Assembly: GCF_964204645.1 (NCBI RefSeq)
Contig: NC_134032.1
Coordinates: 10,968,275-11,032,274, forward strand
Direction: 5' to 3'
DNA: 64,000 nt
Origin: Tubulanus polymorphus
Taxonomy: Eukaryota > Nemertea > Palaeonemertea > Tubulaniformes > Tubulanidae
A model generated the notes under the pieces. It was not told where the DNA came from, did not search any database, and saw only the letters and a program-made list of their open reading frames with translations. The position numbers were made by a program, and so were the translations under genes. This document shows positions 10,040-22,500 of this stretch, piece after piece. Position 1 is the stretch's first letter. Each line of letters begins with the position of its first letter.

Positions 10040-11325
10040 ACTGATACAGAATAAATTTACAAGAATAAAATACAGGATCAGCTTTATTAGATTAGCACTT
10101 TCTATTCAAGCTTATGGTTGACGACACTTCGGCCACATCATCCATTTCGTGTTGCATTATATTTCCAGATGTTACATAGAGGATGACTCTCCATGGATAT
10201 CGGTTTTCATTTGTGACGCGGATTCTGAGTGGGCCTGGTGCTATATTCGTCTTAACGTTATACGCCTTGTAACGATAGGTGCGCCATCTATTAGAATTTC
10301 GCTGAATTATCATATTTTTCGAGCTTTTCGAGCGAAGCATTTAACCCATTTTCACAAGCGCCATCTATCCGAAAAGTAGTTAGAAAAAACAGTTATGTCC
10401 CAGGTTCGAACCGGGATGCCAGGTTCGAACCCAGTGGATGCTGATGCTGAGGATGTGCTATCAACCAGCAGCTGTAAGGAACAGAGAAGGAACTCTCCTC
10501 CCAAAATTTATGTAGTTTGCCTACCTAGAGCAAGGTGATAGCGATGCACGAGTTTTCGCAAAATTCCATAGAAGTATCACCGATTTGCAACGAACGTTTA
10601 CCAAACCACAGTTACATATACTTTGTCGAGGTATATACATGAATATATCTTTTAGACGAAAATTTGATAATTTCTTTTGGTAAAATCCTTTCAGTTCGAA
10701 GCGACAACCGACGTGAACATGTTTGGCAAAACATCCACCGCTCATTCGCATCGTCTGTATGGAATCTGAGACTGTACTTTGGGAATCTGAAATATCGCAA
10801 CGGATTGAATCAAATCCAGAAAATTGTTTTGCCAACCATCTGTTACAGTTGGTTGTCAAAACAATTCTCGCAGAAAAAAAATGTCTCTAGTTTCTCAAGT
10901 CAACTAGGTACACGGGGTCGCTTTTCAACAGTATCGAGTCAACGACTACGAACTAACTTAACCTCTTCATCGGCATTCGTCTGTCGATAGACCTCAACGT
11001 GTTCAAGTTTAGAGTCTTAAGAGTCTATAAAGTTCATCGTTTAACCTAATATATTTTCTAATACGAATTCAGAAAGGTCGTCGAAACCAACTTCAGTCGG
11101 TATCTGTCAGCTCTACCACATCCATACTCAAGAGACAACGCTTTTGTGCTTTGTAATGCTATCAACGTTACTCTTTAACTCGTGGACTCTTTGAGTTCGT
11201 ACTTTAACTGAAAAAAATATATTAAAAAATAATAACGTGCGTTCAGAAATCGAGCCCAACTGGAGAAACACAAAACCCGGTTTCACGTCCTCTCAGAAAC
11301 CTCGAAAACACCTGGCTGCAGTTCG
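10040..11325. other. Intergenic interval without supported gene
   Basis: Open frames here overlap on opposite strands (10092-10379; 10521-10990) and have no recognisable domain. Two nearby GGTTCGAAC strings at about 10403-10430 resemble polymerase III B boxes but no tRNA cloverleaf is evident. Confidence 0.5.
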
Positions 11326-11330
11326 TACAG

Positions 11331-11410
11331 TATAAATCACACCAATCTCTGCCAGACGAACATCAACTCCTGTTGACTTCCGAACGCAATACGTGCCGTG
11401 TACTTTTAAG
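11331..11410 (+). promoter_or_regulatory. TATA box and probable 5' UTR exon of the vWA gene
   Basis: TATAAATC at 11331-11338 is followed about 25-30 bp later by a probable transcription start and a short non-coding exon that ends at 11410 with a donor (TTTTAAG then GTAAGAT). The matching acceptor (TTTCGCTCACAG) ends at 11740, six bases before the start codon of the vWA gene. The exact start site is not determined. Confidence 0.5.
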
Positions 11411-11745
11411 GTAAGATTGCGTCATAAATGTCTTCACGATTTACTGGCCGCATCCTGTAATTCACCTATAAAAATTATAGAATTGTCTGCATGTGACCGT
11501 ATTAAAAAAAAGAATGATGTCACCGCACAGGAGCCAGAAAAAAAATCTTTTGACCCCAATATTCTAGGTAAGGATACTGGGGTCAAAAACTATTTGTATC
11601 AGGTCCCTGTGTGTCACCGCTGTAAAGGGATGAAGCCATAGAATATCAAGGCGATCGCCATTTACTTCTGAAAAGAATTTCAGATAATATCTCCTTTTTT
11701 CTAATTACTATCTCCTTCTTGTTTTTAATTTCGCTCACAGCAAAG

Positions 11746-13278
11746 ATGGCCGTAAAATTCTATGGAATATTGTTAGAAATTATGCTCCTGTTGGCGCCGA
11801 TGGTGAGGGCGGCATCGGAAGAGGCTCCCGTTTTATCCGCTACGGAACAAGGTAAGAAGTAGATTCGCATGTATATGGATGCGTTTTTTTCACGCGCCTA
11901 TTGTAACATCACTCGTTTCGATGTACTTTCCGAATCAGAACTAACTAGAAGAATCCGCACCGTCACACCTATCGTCGCATTTTAGCTAGAATTTACAAAT
12001 ACATGTACAATTAACGTCATTAATTGCTATCTAGTTAGTTAGTTTGTTTTCGCGATAATTTTTAGTATGTTTGAAGGCGACTGATGTTGTCCTTATGCTG
12101 GACCAGAGCGGGAGTTTGAGAAACGGAGAAAACGGCAAAGGACCAAACCGAATACCGGCTGTAAGGAAAGCAGCGGAAGACATCGTCAAAGGTCTGGCGC
12201 TTCCTGTTGGCAAAAATTCAGCAATTTACAGGGTAGGTAATGTGGTTCCATTGCATCTACATTGCTTTGAAAATTCGTTCAGAAATGTGAAAGTGGTTTT
12301 TTTCTTTATGAATATTTGTATTTCTAGATTGTTTTTTTTAGGTCGGGGTGTACATGTTTTCGGGAGCTGCTGAACAGCTCATAGTTCAACAAATGACCGA
12401 TTTGAAAACTTTGCAAGACGTCGAAAATATCGTGACTAAAATCGAAACCGCAAACATTCACCACGGCCAGACACATATTGATACAGCGCTGAAGAATGTC
12501 CGCGAAAAGGTGAATATAGGGGCCGGATTTATAGACTGGTAACATCTCCACCCAAGGGCCCAGATTAAAGATAATACCAGTCCATAAAACCAAGCCCAGA
12601 GTCCGAGCCCCACAACAAAACGGAGATATTCAACTCCTCAATTACCAGTAATGACTCTGAATTGGACTCAAGTGCTGAATAAGGACCCAGTACAGCAGTC
12701 ATGATTTGGCGTTATTTCTCAGCTTAAATCTGAGAAAATCTACATTTCATCTTTTTAATCTTCTTTAGGAATTGCTTCTCTAGGAATGGCCTAAAACCAT
12801 CCGTGCATCCGTATTTATTTGACCAAAAAACCATCGCATAATATTGTTCTTCGTTTTTCAGATGTTGCCGAATGGTCGCCCAGATGTAAACAATGCAGTC
12901 GTATTGATCGCAGACGGTGAAATTTTTAAAGGGGACGATAAATTCGGCGTCGTAGAAGGCTTGTTGATCGAGCAGGCGGAAAAACTGCGCGACGACAAAA
13001 CCCGCCTCATCGGGGTCGGGGTCGGAGCAAAACTGCCGAAATTCAGGGAGCAGTTGATGAAAGTGGTCAGTCGTCCGCTGAACGAAAACTACTTCGAAAT
13101 AAAGGATTGGGTCAACGTCGAGAATTTTCTGGCGAAAATGATCGCGGCCACGTTGACATGTCCTCCGCCCGTGAATACCCCGGGTTGCAAGACCGACACT
13201 AGCACCACAACTGCCATACCCGCGACAACTGCAACTTCCTCTACAAATGAAAGAACGACAAGACGACCTTCGCTGTAA
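11746..13278 (+). CDS. Secreted single-domain vWA protein (matrilin/collagen-type A domain)
   Basis: Four coding exons: 11746-11851, 12066-12232, 12342-12509 and 12862-13278, joined in frame through GT-AG introns to give 285 residues. Residues 1-22 form a signal peptide ending MVRA. A von Willebrand A domain follows: beta-strand ATDVVLML, metal-ion site D48-x-S50-x-S52 (DQSGS), its threonine at about T135 (HHGQTHID) and its aspartate at about D165 (VVLIADGE). All MIDAS ligands are present, so metal-dependent adhesion to a matrix or surface partner is plausible. After a short CPPP and PGC cysteine pair, the C-terminus is a Thr/Ser-rich linker (about 258-285), a likely O-glycosylation region. 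No transmembrane segment or further domain is seen, so it is probably a small secreted matrix, mucus or coelomic protein. Confidence 0.82.
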
Positions 13279-13439
13279 TGATCTACATTATGATATGATA
13301 TTCGCGAAATAAGCACATGCTTCTGAAATGTGTATGCGTTCAAATATAGAATAGATTTAAACTGGTGAGTGTGGTTAACAAAACTATCCGTTAATGAGGT
13401 ATTAAACATTAGTAGTCATTTACGTAAAAACGTTGACAG

Positions 13440-13655
13440 TTTTTTATTAGTTCACATTTTCACCGTCAATGGTGTATTTAGAGGCAGCACGAGACGGTCC
13501 GGGTTTACCTTCCATCTAAACTTTACTGTGGCAAGCGAGCAATAAGTTAGTTCACGCTTTCGTCGCTAATGGTTTATCGTGAGGCAGCACGTGACTGTCG
13601 AAATCTGAGACGGATTGATATTCCTGCTGTGGCACGCGAGCGATAAAGAATACGC
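13440..13655. repeat. Two diverged direct repeats of about 105 bp
   Basis: TTAGTTCAC, then GTCAATGGT, GAGGCAGCACG and ACTGTGGCAAGCGAG (13447-13545) recurs as TTAGTTCACGC, GCTAATGGT, GAGGCAGCACGTGA and TGTGGCACGCGAG (13552-13650). A third, more diverged copy lies near 7815-7885. Origin unknown. Confidence 0.5.
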
Positions 13656-14750
13656 ACGACGAATTTTTAAATCCAACAATCTTATATCTATATTAGAAAT
13701 AACTGACCAGTCACAAAAAACAAAGAAAAAGCCAAATAAACGAGAAAAAAAAAATTGCTAATTGCAATTCTACAAAATTTTATTTAAATCTGAACATAAT
13801 GTATATTTGCACCCATGATAATTTATTCAATCCCCTTCAAAAACATAACCGTTGAATCCCAAACAGTTTTAACATTATAAACAGATGGGACGGAAGGAAT
13901 TAATTAATTAAATACAAATAGGAAGAAAAATCTCCATCTTTACCCCGCAATCATTTTTAAACATTAAACATTCCCCCCCCCCGACATTCCTTCGATACAA
14001 ATGATAATTTTTTTCCACTTTTCTAATACTCCTCATATTATGATCTTAGTTAAATTTTCGATCATAATTTTTACCAAAAAAAATCATATTACAAAGCCTT
14101 TTTATAAAACTATCACAGATAAAAATGAAAACAATTATTTTCGAATTCTTGGACGGATTTATAGATCATCAACCCCAAGAAATTAACCCCCTCAATGCAA
14201 TTCGCTACTTTTTTTTCCACTAATCTACATTATGATTTAAAGTTCAATCTATTCAGTCGTAATTTGTAAGAAGAAAAATCATGTTATTTTAATTATCACA
14301 GATAAAATTGAAAATGCCCATTTTTGGACGGATTTCTTGACTATGAAAATTGAAGTCAACTCTTAAGTATTCGTGGAGGGGTCTCCATAGGTTAAATGAT
14401 AGGAAACTTAGGTACAATACACTCCGCCTTAATCGATATCTGTCAACTCCTGTAAGCTCAAGTTAGTGAATTTAATTCGGATTAAACGTTTGGTCCATTT
14501 AACCTGGAACCACATGAACTATTATTCGTAATTAGGATTTATTTAATTCGAAGAATCTGGGCAGTCAAATCCGAATTAATGAGTTTTACTGTAGTTCATT
14601 TCAAATCATTCAACGCATTTCGCCCAAAAATGAAACTCATCTATCCCTCTGATTCACAATTTCCAGTTTTCGATGTCCAGTGAAATATATGAACAATAAC
14701 TGAATAAGGCAGAGTTTACTGTCAATATAAAGATCCATTGTTTTCACAGC
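13656..14750. other. Gap between convergent genes
   Basis: AT-rich DNA with homopolymer runs (for example a C9 run near 13974). A candidate AATAAA lies near 13735 on the plus strand, and a TTTATT (AATAAA on minus) lies near 14538. No supported gene. Confidence 0.45.
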
Positions 14751-15039
14751 TTAACCCTTTCAGTGCGTCTACACCGCAGTGCGGTGTATAAATCGGTGGT
14801 GGATTTTGCTAGTACACTGCACTGCGGTGTATTGATGTAATTAGTAATTATCTCTCTTGAAAAATGGCAGCACCAGTCAAACATAGTGAACTATAAGTAA
14901 CTAACGATACACCGCACCACGGTGTAGACGCACTATAGTGGTATTCCGATTATTCAACACACTAAGGATGAATCTTCAAAATTTTTTAGATTATCTCCAG
15001 CACTATAGGGTATTGATTAGTCAGCACTGAATGGGTTAA
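14751..15039. mobile_element. piggyBac-type MITE, copy 1
   Basis: Begins TTAACCCTTTCAGTGC at 14751 and ends with the inverted form GCACTGAATGGGTTAA at 15024-15039, so TTAA flanks both ends, the hallmark target of piggyBac elements. About 289 bp, no coding capacity. Inside are several copies of the palindromic CACCGCAGTGCGGTG motif. It ends about 40 bp downstream of the stop codon of the giant minus-strand gene and so probably lies in that gene's 3' UTR. A second copy in opposite orientation is at 42658-42941. Confidence 0.75.
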
Positions 15040-15079
15040 ATCAATCGTCTCATTTTTTGGCTTCGCTCGTCACTTCATT

Positions 15080-16505
15080 TCATTCCTGCTTCGCGTTCAG
15101 TTTGTCGCGTTTACTTTCGTACTCGGCTCCTGTGTCTTCTAACTTCTGCAGCGTTCGCGATTTCTGCAGTTCGCTACTGGTCAGTTTTTCTCGCGCCGCG
15201 GTCAGTCTCTCTTTCGTCTGTTGAAGCTGGTTGCTTAGCGATCGCCGAGCAGCGGCGGAAGGCGCTTTCGTGAGCAGCTCCGTCCCCGACGCGACTTCCT
15301 GTTCGAGATCAGAGATCTCTTCTTTTATGGCAAGTACCGACCGCGATTGTCGCGCAAAGTCGCTGTTCAATTTATCCAGGTTATTTTCCAGTTCCACAAT
15401 TTCATCCTAAGTAAAATAAAGGAAATTCAGTCAACATAATTAAAATACAGTTGAACCCCTTACGATTCCGTTTAAGATGAAACCCATTTATTACATTGAT
15501 TTCCAGCAAGTCCCAGTTAAGATATCTATAGCAATCCAGATTTGATAATCTTGACAATCCAATTCAGATAATTAAACATTTAACCCAACAATTTCACTTT
15601 TGCCCACAAATTTCGTATTAGCTATAGATTCCACTTAACGCAAAGTTTCACTGTGAAGTTGAAGAAATTTCACGTTTCAAAAAGATCCAATTTGAGCGGA
15701 GTCTGTACTGTACCATCCAACAAGCTTAACCCAGACAAAATTTGTCTTAGTCCAAAAAACCAGGATGGAGTGATTAATCGGACAAACGTTCGCAATCGAA
15801 AAGCTCCGAGTTGAGGCGATTCTACTCAGTATCCAACTCAGATATCACACGCTCAATATGGTTCATCGCCCTCAGAATGGTCCAAAACGGTTTTATCAGT
15901 TCAAATACATTCCATTTAATTACCTTCAAGAAATCTCCTGAATGTTTCTTTCGATCGGCGGTTTTCACTTGTTTTGGATTCTGTTCGGACTCGACGAATT
16001 TATGCCACAAAGCCGTACCACTCATATTGACCGCATCAACCGAGGTCAATTTCGGAGTTTTTGACTTTTCCCCCATTCCTAAAATACGAACAAACATTTT
16101 ATCGATTACTTTTCAATGAATCATCGGAAAAAAGAAACCTGCACTTGAAACTGGATTCATTCAGGAAGATCCTGATAAAAATCTTGCTTATCTAAATTAA
16201 GCCACAGCATCACATTTGATAGTGAATGGATAAATCCAGTATCAATCACCAAACTTAGTATCCCAGTATAATATCACTAGTCCCTCTGGATTAAGCAGAT
16301 TCTATTATTCAAAATGTAACTATTCCTTCAAAATATGAATCGTCTTCCCCCATTTTCCTAACGTTCGTTACCTTTCATATTCAGCAGTCGGTGCTCGACG
16401 GAACGAGAAGAACCGTGCGACCGCGCGCTGTTGATTTTATCTTCAACTCGTCCGAGGTGTTCGCCTAGTTTACTGGTCGAACTGTATCGAGAATACTTCG
16501 CTAAC
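15080..16505 (-). CDS. C-terminal exons w72-w74 of the giant gene
   Basis: Exons 16372-16505, 15924-16078 and 15080-15406 (stop TGA at 15080). The first two encode a basic, Ser-rich linker with segments such as KLGEHLGRVEDKIN and a short ALWHKFVESEQNPKQ stretch. The last encodes about 108 residues of heptad-like coiled coil (ELENNLDKLNSDFARQ, ISDLEQEVASG) rich in Leu, Gln, Lys and Glu. Junction phases agree (phase 1 into w73, phase 0 into w74). The terminal coiled coil may mediate self-association, which is an inference. Confidence 0.75.
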
Positions 16506-19500
16506 CTGAAGGAAGTTGAAAATGGTGAAAAACGTCGCCAATGATATTGAGCGTGTCGCTTGTAGTGGTCATTCATAGAAAACAGGACCCAGTTCTACTA
16601 GTTGTGGGTTAAGATTAAACTAAAATCTTAACTCAGAGAACTCAAACTCGCAACAGTTGGATGCCAGTAACAAAGTAAAATGTTTCAATGAAACACGAAA
16701 TGCAAATGAATCAGCAATCCTTGGGGCAAGACCTTCAGTAACTTTTCAGTGCACATCAAACAAGTCAAATCAGTAAAAGTTGACGGAAAATGCTATGGCA
16801 GTAGATATTGTATGAATTATAAAATAACAAGATATCATTTCTATAATTACATGCATTACGTTTTTACGAAAATCCCCAGTGAAAAACAAATATTGACTAG
16901 TCCCAAGATAAAATGAGGATGGTTTGTCCTTGGAAAATACCGGGAAATAGGTCAGGGTGGCGGATGGGTTGACTCTATTATTCTTATTCAAGGAGTGCTA
17001 CATCGTAGGGTACAGCACTTTGAGAATCACACATTCATTCTTACCTTTCTTGTATTCTTTGTTTGTTAAATTCGATTCCATCGACGTCTGTCGCCGGTAG
17101 CAGACGCACGTCGAGCAATTCATCGACGACATTCTGTTTATCGGCCTCGTTGTGACAATCGCCGAACAGCGATTCAAGCACCGCGTTCGTCGCCTTACCG
17201 GCGTCCATCTGTAAAATAATAATTGATACCTCAAAATTTTTATCTGAAACATCCCGAAAAAAGTAAGTTTTCTTTTGTTTGCCCCATCATTTGAACTCAA
17301 ATCGATATACAATTTTCACTCATTCTTATTTCTTTCCATCCCTCTAAGATCTTATGAGAAAAATTGAGGAAATTATTGCCATTTTTCTCTATTGTCCCTA
17401 GTGGTAAAATAATGATAATTATAATTATAAATAATAAATAATGATAAGTAATAATAATCATAATAATAATAAAATAAAATATGAATATGAATGAAATATC
17501 TTCTCTCGCTCCCTTCAACCTTCCACTTTTTCCTGAAAAAATCCTAGCTTCAATTACTAGGAAATGGCATCAGCAAATCTTTGTTTCACGATTACATGTA
17601 CTTCCAACTTGTCTAAAGTCTTGAACAGCTTCAATGAATCTACGCAGACCTGATCTTCTTCTTACCTGTTTGTCCGCAGTTGTCAGAGGCGATGCCGACC
17701 TTCGATAACGAGCGAAGAACAGATCGTCGCAGACGACGGTCAACGCTCGATAGAATTCCTTCACGAATTCAGGATTAGTGTCATCGCGTAAATCACCTAC
17801 GGACCGAGAATACATCGAACGATTATTTATAACCCAAGACATGTATTAATACTGTAACCATAAACGCGGTTTTTGCAGCGGTAAGGCCAGGATAAAAAGG
17901 AGTACTGAGAAGGAATTTTTCCGCAATTTTAGACCCAAAAGGAGGGACTTTTTGACCGAGAAAGAAATACTTTCCTCTAAAGTGAGGACCCAAGAGGAAG
18001 CAGTTTCCTGTATATTCAATCTTACTGACAAATGAATTACCAGACCGAAGTAATCAAATACTTCAACAGTCAAATTCGCGAAAAAAATACACGAAAATGT
18101 AATTTGGAAGGACTTGTTCACCAAAAGGAAGGACTTCGAGTCAAAAAGAAGGACAAAAATGATGTTTTTCAAAATGAAGGACAAAGAAGAACTGCTGGAA
18201 ACCCTAATTGCAACTACGATGTCTGTTACCCTCACCTGCTTTGATATGAGCGAGCGTATGCACGAGAACCAGCACGAACTCTCCGACCGTGTCGAGTCTC
18301 GCCGTGCGTACGTACAGAATGCGATTATTCCCGTCGTAGTAGAACGAATTTCGATACGTGTTTCGCGCGAGGTTTGAATTTGGCGGTATCGCGTCGGCGA
18401 GCAGCAGCATCAGCGGCGCGTGTTGACAATGCGCAGCGACCAGGTCGACGACGAAACAGCCGAATTTATAAACGACGAACGACCGCGCTTGGAGTTTGTT
18501 CAAGTCAACGGCGACCAACTCGGCGTCGTCGCACCACTCGGAATCGCGTCTGTCAATGTAACCTTCACCTGCAAATATAGCGGTACCTTTTGCAAGTATA
18601 AAGTAGTTAATCTAACAAGTATGTGAACTAACAACAATCACATCATCATAGAGGTATGCTTATTATTTGAAGCATGGAGGGTGGAATTTTTCAAAAATTT
18701 TCAAACTATCTCTAGCACTTAAGGGTAGGCCTATGAATTGTTCAGCCCTGAAAGTCGTCTCAGTTTTAAGTCGTCTCATTTTTCAGTTGCCAAATTGTAT
18801 CTCCGCTTCAATTTACTAAGTGTAAGTCATCATTTGGATGGGAAGTCAAAATATTGGCCCCCGACTACGATGACTTTGACCATTTCAACTGTTACCACAG
18901 TTCCACAGTTTCGGGCTTCAAAACTGGAACATTCTGGACCCAATTCCACAGTTCTGAATTTCTGAATTGACTGAGATTAGACAAAACATCGAAAATGAAC
19001 TAATTTCAACTCAGAGGTAACTCTAACGCAGATCTGTGGAGCCGGTCTATGTTGAGGAAGAGTCTGTCAAAAGTCCAAATTCGTTCTTTTTCAAATATCC
19101 AAACCTTTCTAAATTTAACTCATAATCACGAAATAACCCCGCCCGTATTGCTATCTTACCGGCGGCCATTTTATGTCCACTGCCACCGATTCCTCGGCTG
19201 ATATTCTTCTTGAGTTGTTCCAGTTTCTGATACAGCGGCGACGACATCAATAACATCGCCAGTTCGGCCTCATTGAGGGGAGCGGCCATTGCGTACGACG
19301 CCGGCATTGCCGACACCTCGTCGGTCGACGTAGGCACAATAACGGGTGACTGATCGAACTCGGCCGCTGGAGGTGGCACCGAGGTTCCCGGCGGTTGAGA
19401 CATTACGTGATCGACGTTCAAACTTTCTCGCAAATTCAAAGCCTGAAAAAAAATTATCAGAGGTATTATTCGAGTCTCACACAATTGACTTGCTTTTACC

Positions 19501-22500
19501 CCGACTTTTGCCTAACTATTCCCTGACCATCAACGTTGTTTTCCCCGACTCAAAATGCTGAGAATCCGATCAATTAAAACATCCAAATATATAAAACATA
19601 GACAGAAACTGTTTGATTCTAAGCTCAATCTAACTACCTGAACGAACTTCCCTCACTTTTCCCTGATTTTTAGCTTTTTTACAAAATTCCCCGACTATTC
19701 TCGGAGTTTTCTAAAGAAAAGAAAATTCCCTGACTTTTCCCTGAATTCTCTGATTTGCAGGTAAGTGGCCACCCTGTCGCACAAACAAAATCAAATTTCA
19801 ATTTCCACGTGAGAAATCTTACCTCATCTGTTTTCAACTGATCGATTTCGCTGCGTTGTTTTTCGGCCACTTCGCGTTTACGATCGTCGACCGTCTGCTG
19901 CAATTCCGTCTGCTTCGTTTTCAGTTTTTGCTCGCGGCGTTTTCTCAGTTTTTCCTGTAAGCTGCTCTGCATGCGCATTTGATCGGCGTCCATTTTCGCC
20001 GCCAAACGTTTCACATCTTTGTCGTGGTCGTCGATCAGTTTCTGCTGCGCGTCTTTTCCGGCTCCGTCTGCTGCTAACTTCTCGAGATCACCCTGAATGA
20101 AATGGAATACAGCCCCATTAAAATTACTTAGAACCAGCTCGGCCCAAAAACCCTAGGTTTGACGGGTTGAAATAAGAATTATATTTTGAAAGGAAATGGC
20201 TAAAGATTTAGTTTCCGAATGAAATTCAGGGATTTGTTCCATAGTTATTATGGCTTAGACTTAAGACCATAGTCTAAGACTATCTTTAGTTCTATAGCCA
20301 ATCTAATGATTTAAGACCAGTCTTAAGATTTTACCACTTTTGGACCTTTGGAACTCGTCTCAGGGTTAAAATCAACCAACATTTGTGGAACTGGGTCTTG
20401 ATGTCTGCGGAACTGAGGATCTGGGAAACTGGATCCAGATATCTGGAATTGCGGAATTTGAAAAATGGGTCTTGATGTCTGGGACTGCGGAACTGAATCC
20501 TGGTGTCTGGAACTGTGGATGGGTCCTGATAACTTGAACTGGAGAACTAGGTGCCGAGTGTCTGGATTGCAATAAACTTTGTATTGAAGCCAAAAATCCA
20601 TGGTTTTATGAAGATCGTGAATGTACCGTACCTTAAGTTTCTGTTTTTTCTCTTTGATCAAGTCGGCTTTGCGTTTATTCAAAGATTCCAGATTTCGATT
20701 TTGACGTTCGTTCTCTTTCTGTATTTCATCCTCCAACTGTTTGTTGAACGCTTCCATTTCTCGTTGGACGCGTTCTTTCTCCGAGCGTTCGAACTCCTTG
20801 CGTTCGTCGTGCAGACGTCTCTCGCGGTCTTCGCGCTCTTTCTCCAGTTGGTTCTTGATCTCCTCGAGGTTTTCGGCTTTCTCGACTGCGTCTGCCGCCT
20901 GTTCGCTTCCCGGAGCAAACTCGCGCAACGCTTCGGCAAATTCCTGAATTTCAACGAAAACAATCAGAAAATGTTTTCACACGGACCCGTTACTGATCGG
21001 AAGGGTCACTTCTTAGGTATATTACAAAATTACACAAAACTTAAAACTCTTCATGCTTTATGGAGCTGGAGGTGTGTTGCTAGGGGTGGATCCAGGATGA
21101 CAAAGATCTTGGGAAATAAGGGCATCAATTTGTCGAGGTGATGAAACTGGTTGTAAAAAGTTGAGACTATTTCCAGTCTTGATGAAAATATCATTGAGAG
21201 AAACCCTCAATTTAATCAATCAATTTAATTCTATCAATTTAAACAACTATTACTGTTTTTTTCTCACACGGTTCGAGTTTCTCTCAATATGATGATACTG
21301 GTTTGTAGTTGTAAGCCAGAAAACCAGGGTGGAACTGCCCAAGAAAATTTCGAAACCATTGCAAACATAGTATTTACGGATCTGGTGAACTCTCTGAGGA
21401 GATTTTCAAACTGTTGTTTAATTTCTACCCGTATATGGGTTACCGGTAAGTCCGTTTTACCTTGTAGTGATTTTCTTTCAGTTCGAGTTTCGCGCGCGCG
21501 TACCGCACCTCCCAGTCGCACGACGCAGCGCGTTCCGCGTCGTCCATATCGCGTTTTTGTTGATCTTCGAGTTGAGACAATTCGATCTGTTGTTTATTCA
21601 ACAGTTCCGCGCGTCTGTTCTGATAGTCATCCGGTGACAAGTTCTGCTTCTAAAAAAAAATTTATTCTGATTGCAGATATATTGATGCATTGACTAAGCA
21701 TTCATAACTTATGTAGAACATCCCACAATAATGACTTAAAACCTTCGAAGAAAATATACCTGGAGATCGGACATTTGTTTTTCGTGTTGCGCGATCAGGT
21801 CGTCTCGTTTTTGTTCCTGTTTCGCCGACAGCTTACTCAAAGCTTCGTCGACCATCAAACGCTTCTCGGCGGCGAATCGCGAATCGAGGTCGTTCATTTC
21901 TTGCGCTTGTCGTTTGGCGAGCACAGCTCGAATGACCTTGTCGCTGTCTTCGACGCCGTTTTCTCGAATTCCCTCTTTCATCGCGTCTTTTTCCGCCTCT
22001 TTCACCTGTTTTCGACGAGAATATACGACCATAGCGAACAAGGAACGAACTTAAGATTTCAATGAGGGACTGTGTCCATCAAAGATGTTCACACAAAATT
22101 TCGAAATTCTGTATGTAAACTATTTCTCCTCTAATTCAAAGTTGAGAAAATCATCCGTGTAATGCACTATAATTTCTTCTGGCTTACAGGAATTAAGATG
22201 TCTGCATCCAAACAGCCCCTAGCCCCTATCCTTGTCTACCAAAGTCCAAAGTTCACAAACCCCCCTCAACCTTTGACGCCTTTTATGGACAGCCCCTGAG
22301 CTGGAAATTTTCACAAAAATATTTACCTGTTTCGTCTTCACTTCATTGAGTTCGTCCTTCTGTGCGAGTACTTCTCGCGTCAGCAGTATTTCCTGTTTAC
22401 GTTGAAGGTCGTTGAGGCGTCTGCGTCGACGTTGCTCGATCTTGTCGCGAATCGCCAGTTTTTGCCGCGACTGCTCCAGGTCCAGGCGAGCGGCCAAATC

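Noticed and set aside
10395-10440. Possible tRNA genes (two GGTTCGAAC strings)
   Set aside because: The strings are 19 bp apart and lack paired stems; they look like a local duplication.
10521-10990. Overlapping 108- and 112-residue frames on opposite strands
   Set aside because: No domain and no paralog. Antisense frames of similar length in the same DNA indicate chance openness.
17845-18235. 129-residue minus-strand frame in the w69-w70 intron
   Set aside because: It overlaps a Lys-rich frame on the opposite strand, has repeated AAGGAAGGAC-type low-complexity sequence and no domain. Splicing w69 to w70 directly keeps frame without it.
20551-21141. 196-residue plus-strand frame with hydrophobic, Phe-rich sequence
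   Set aside because: It is the antisense of a Glu/Lys-rich coiled-coil exon (w66), which reads as Phe/Leu on the other strand.
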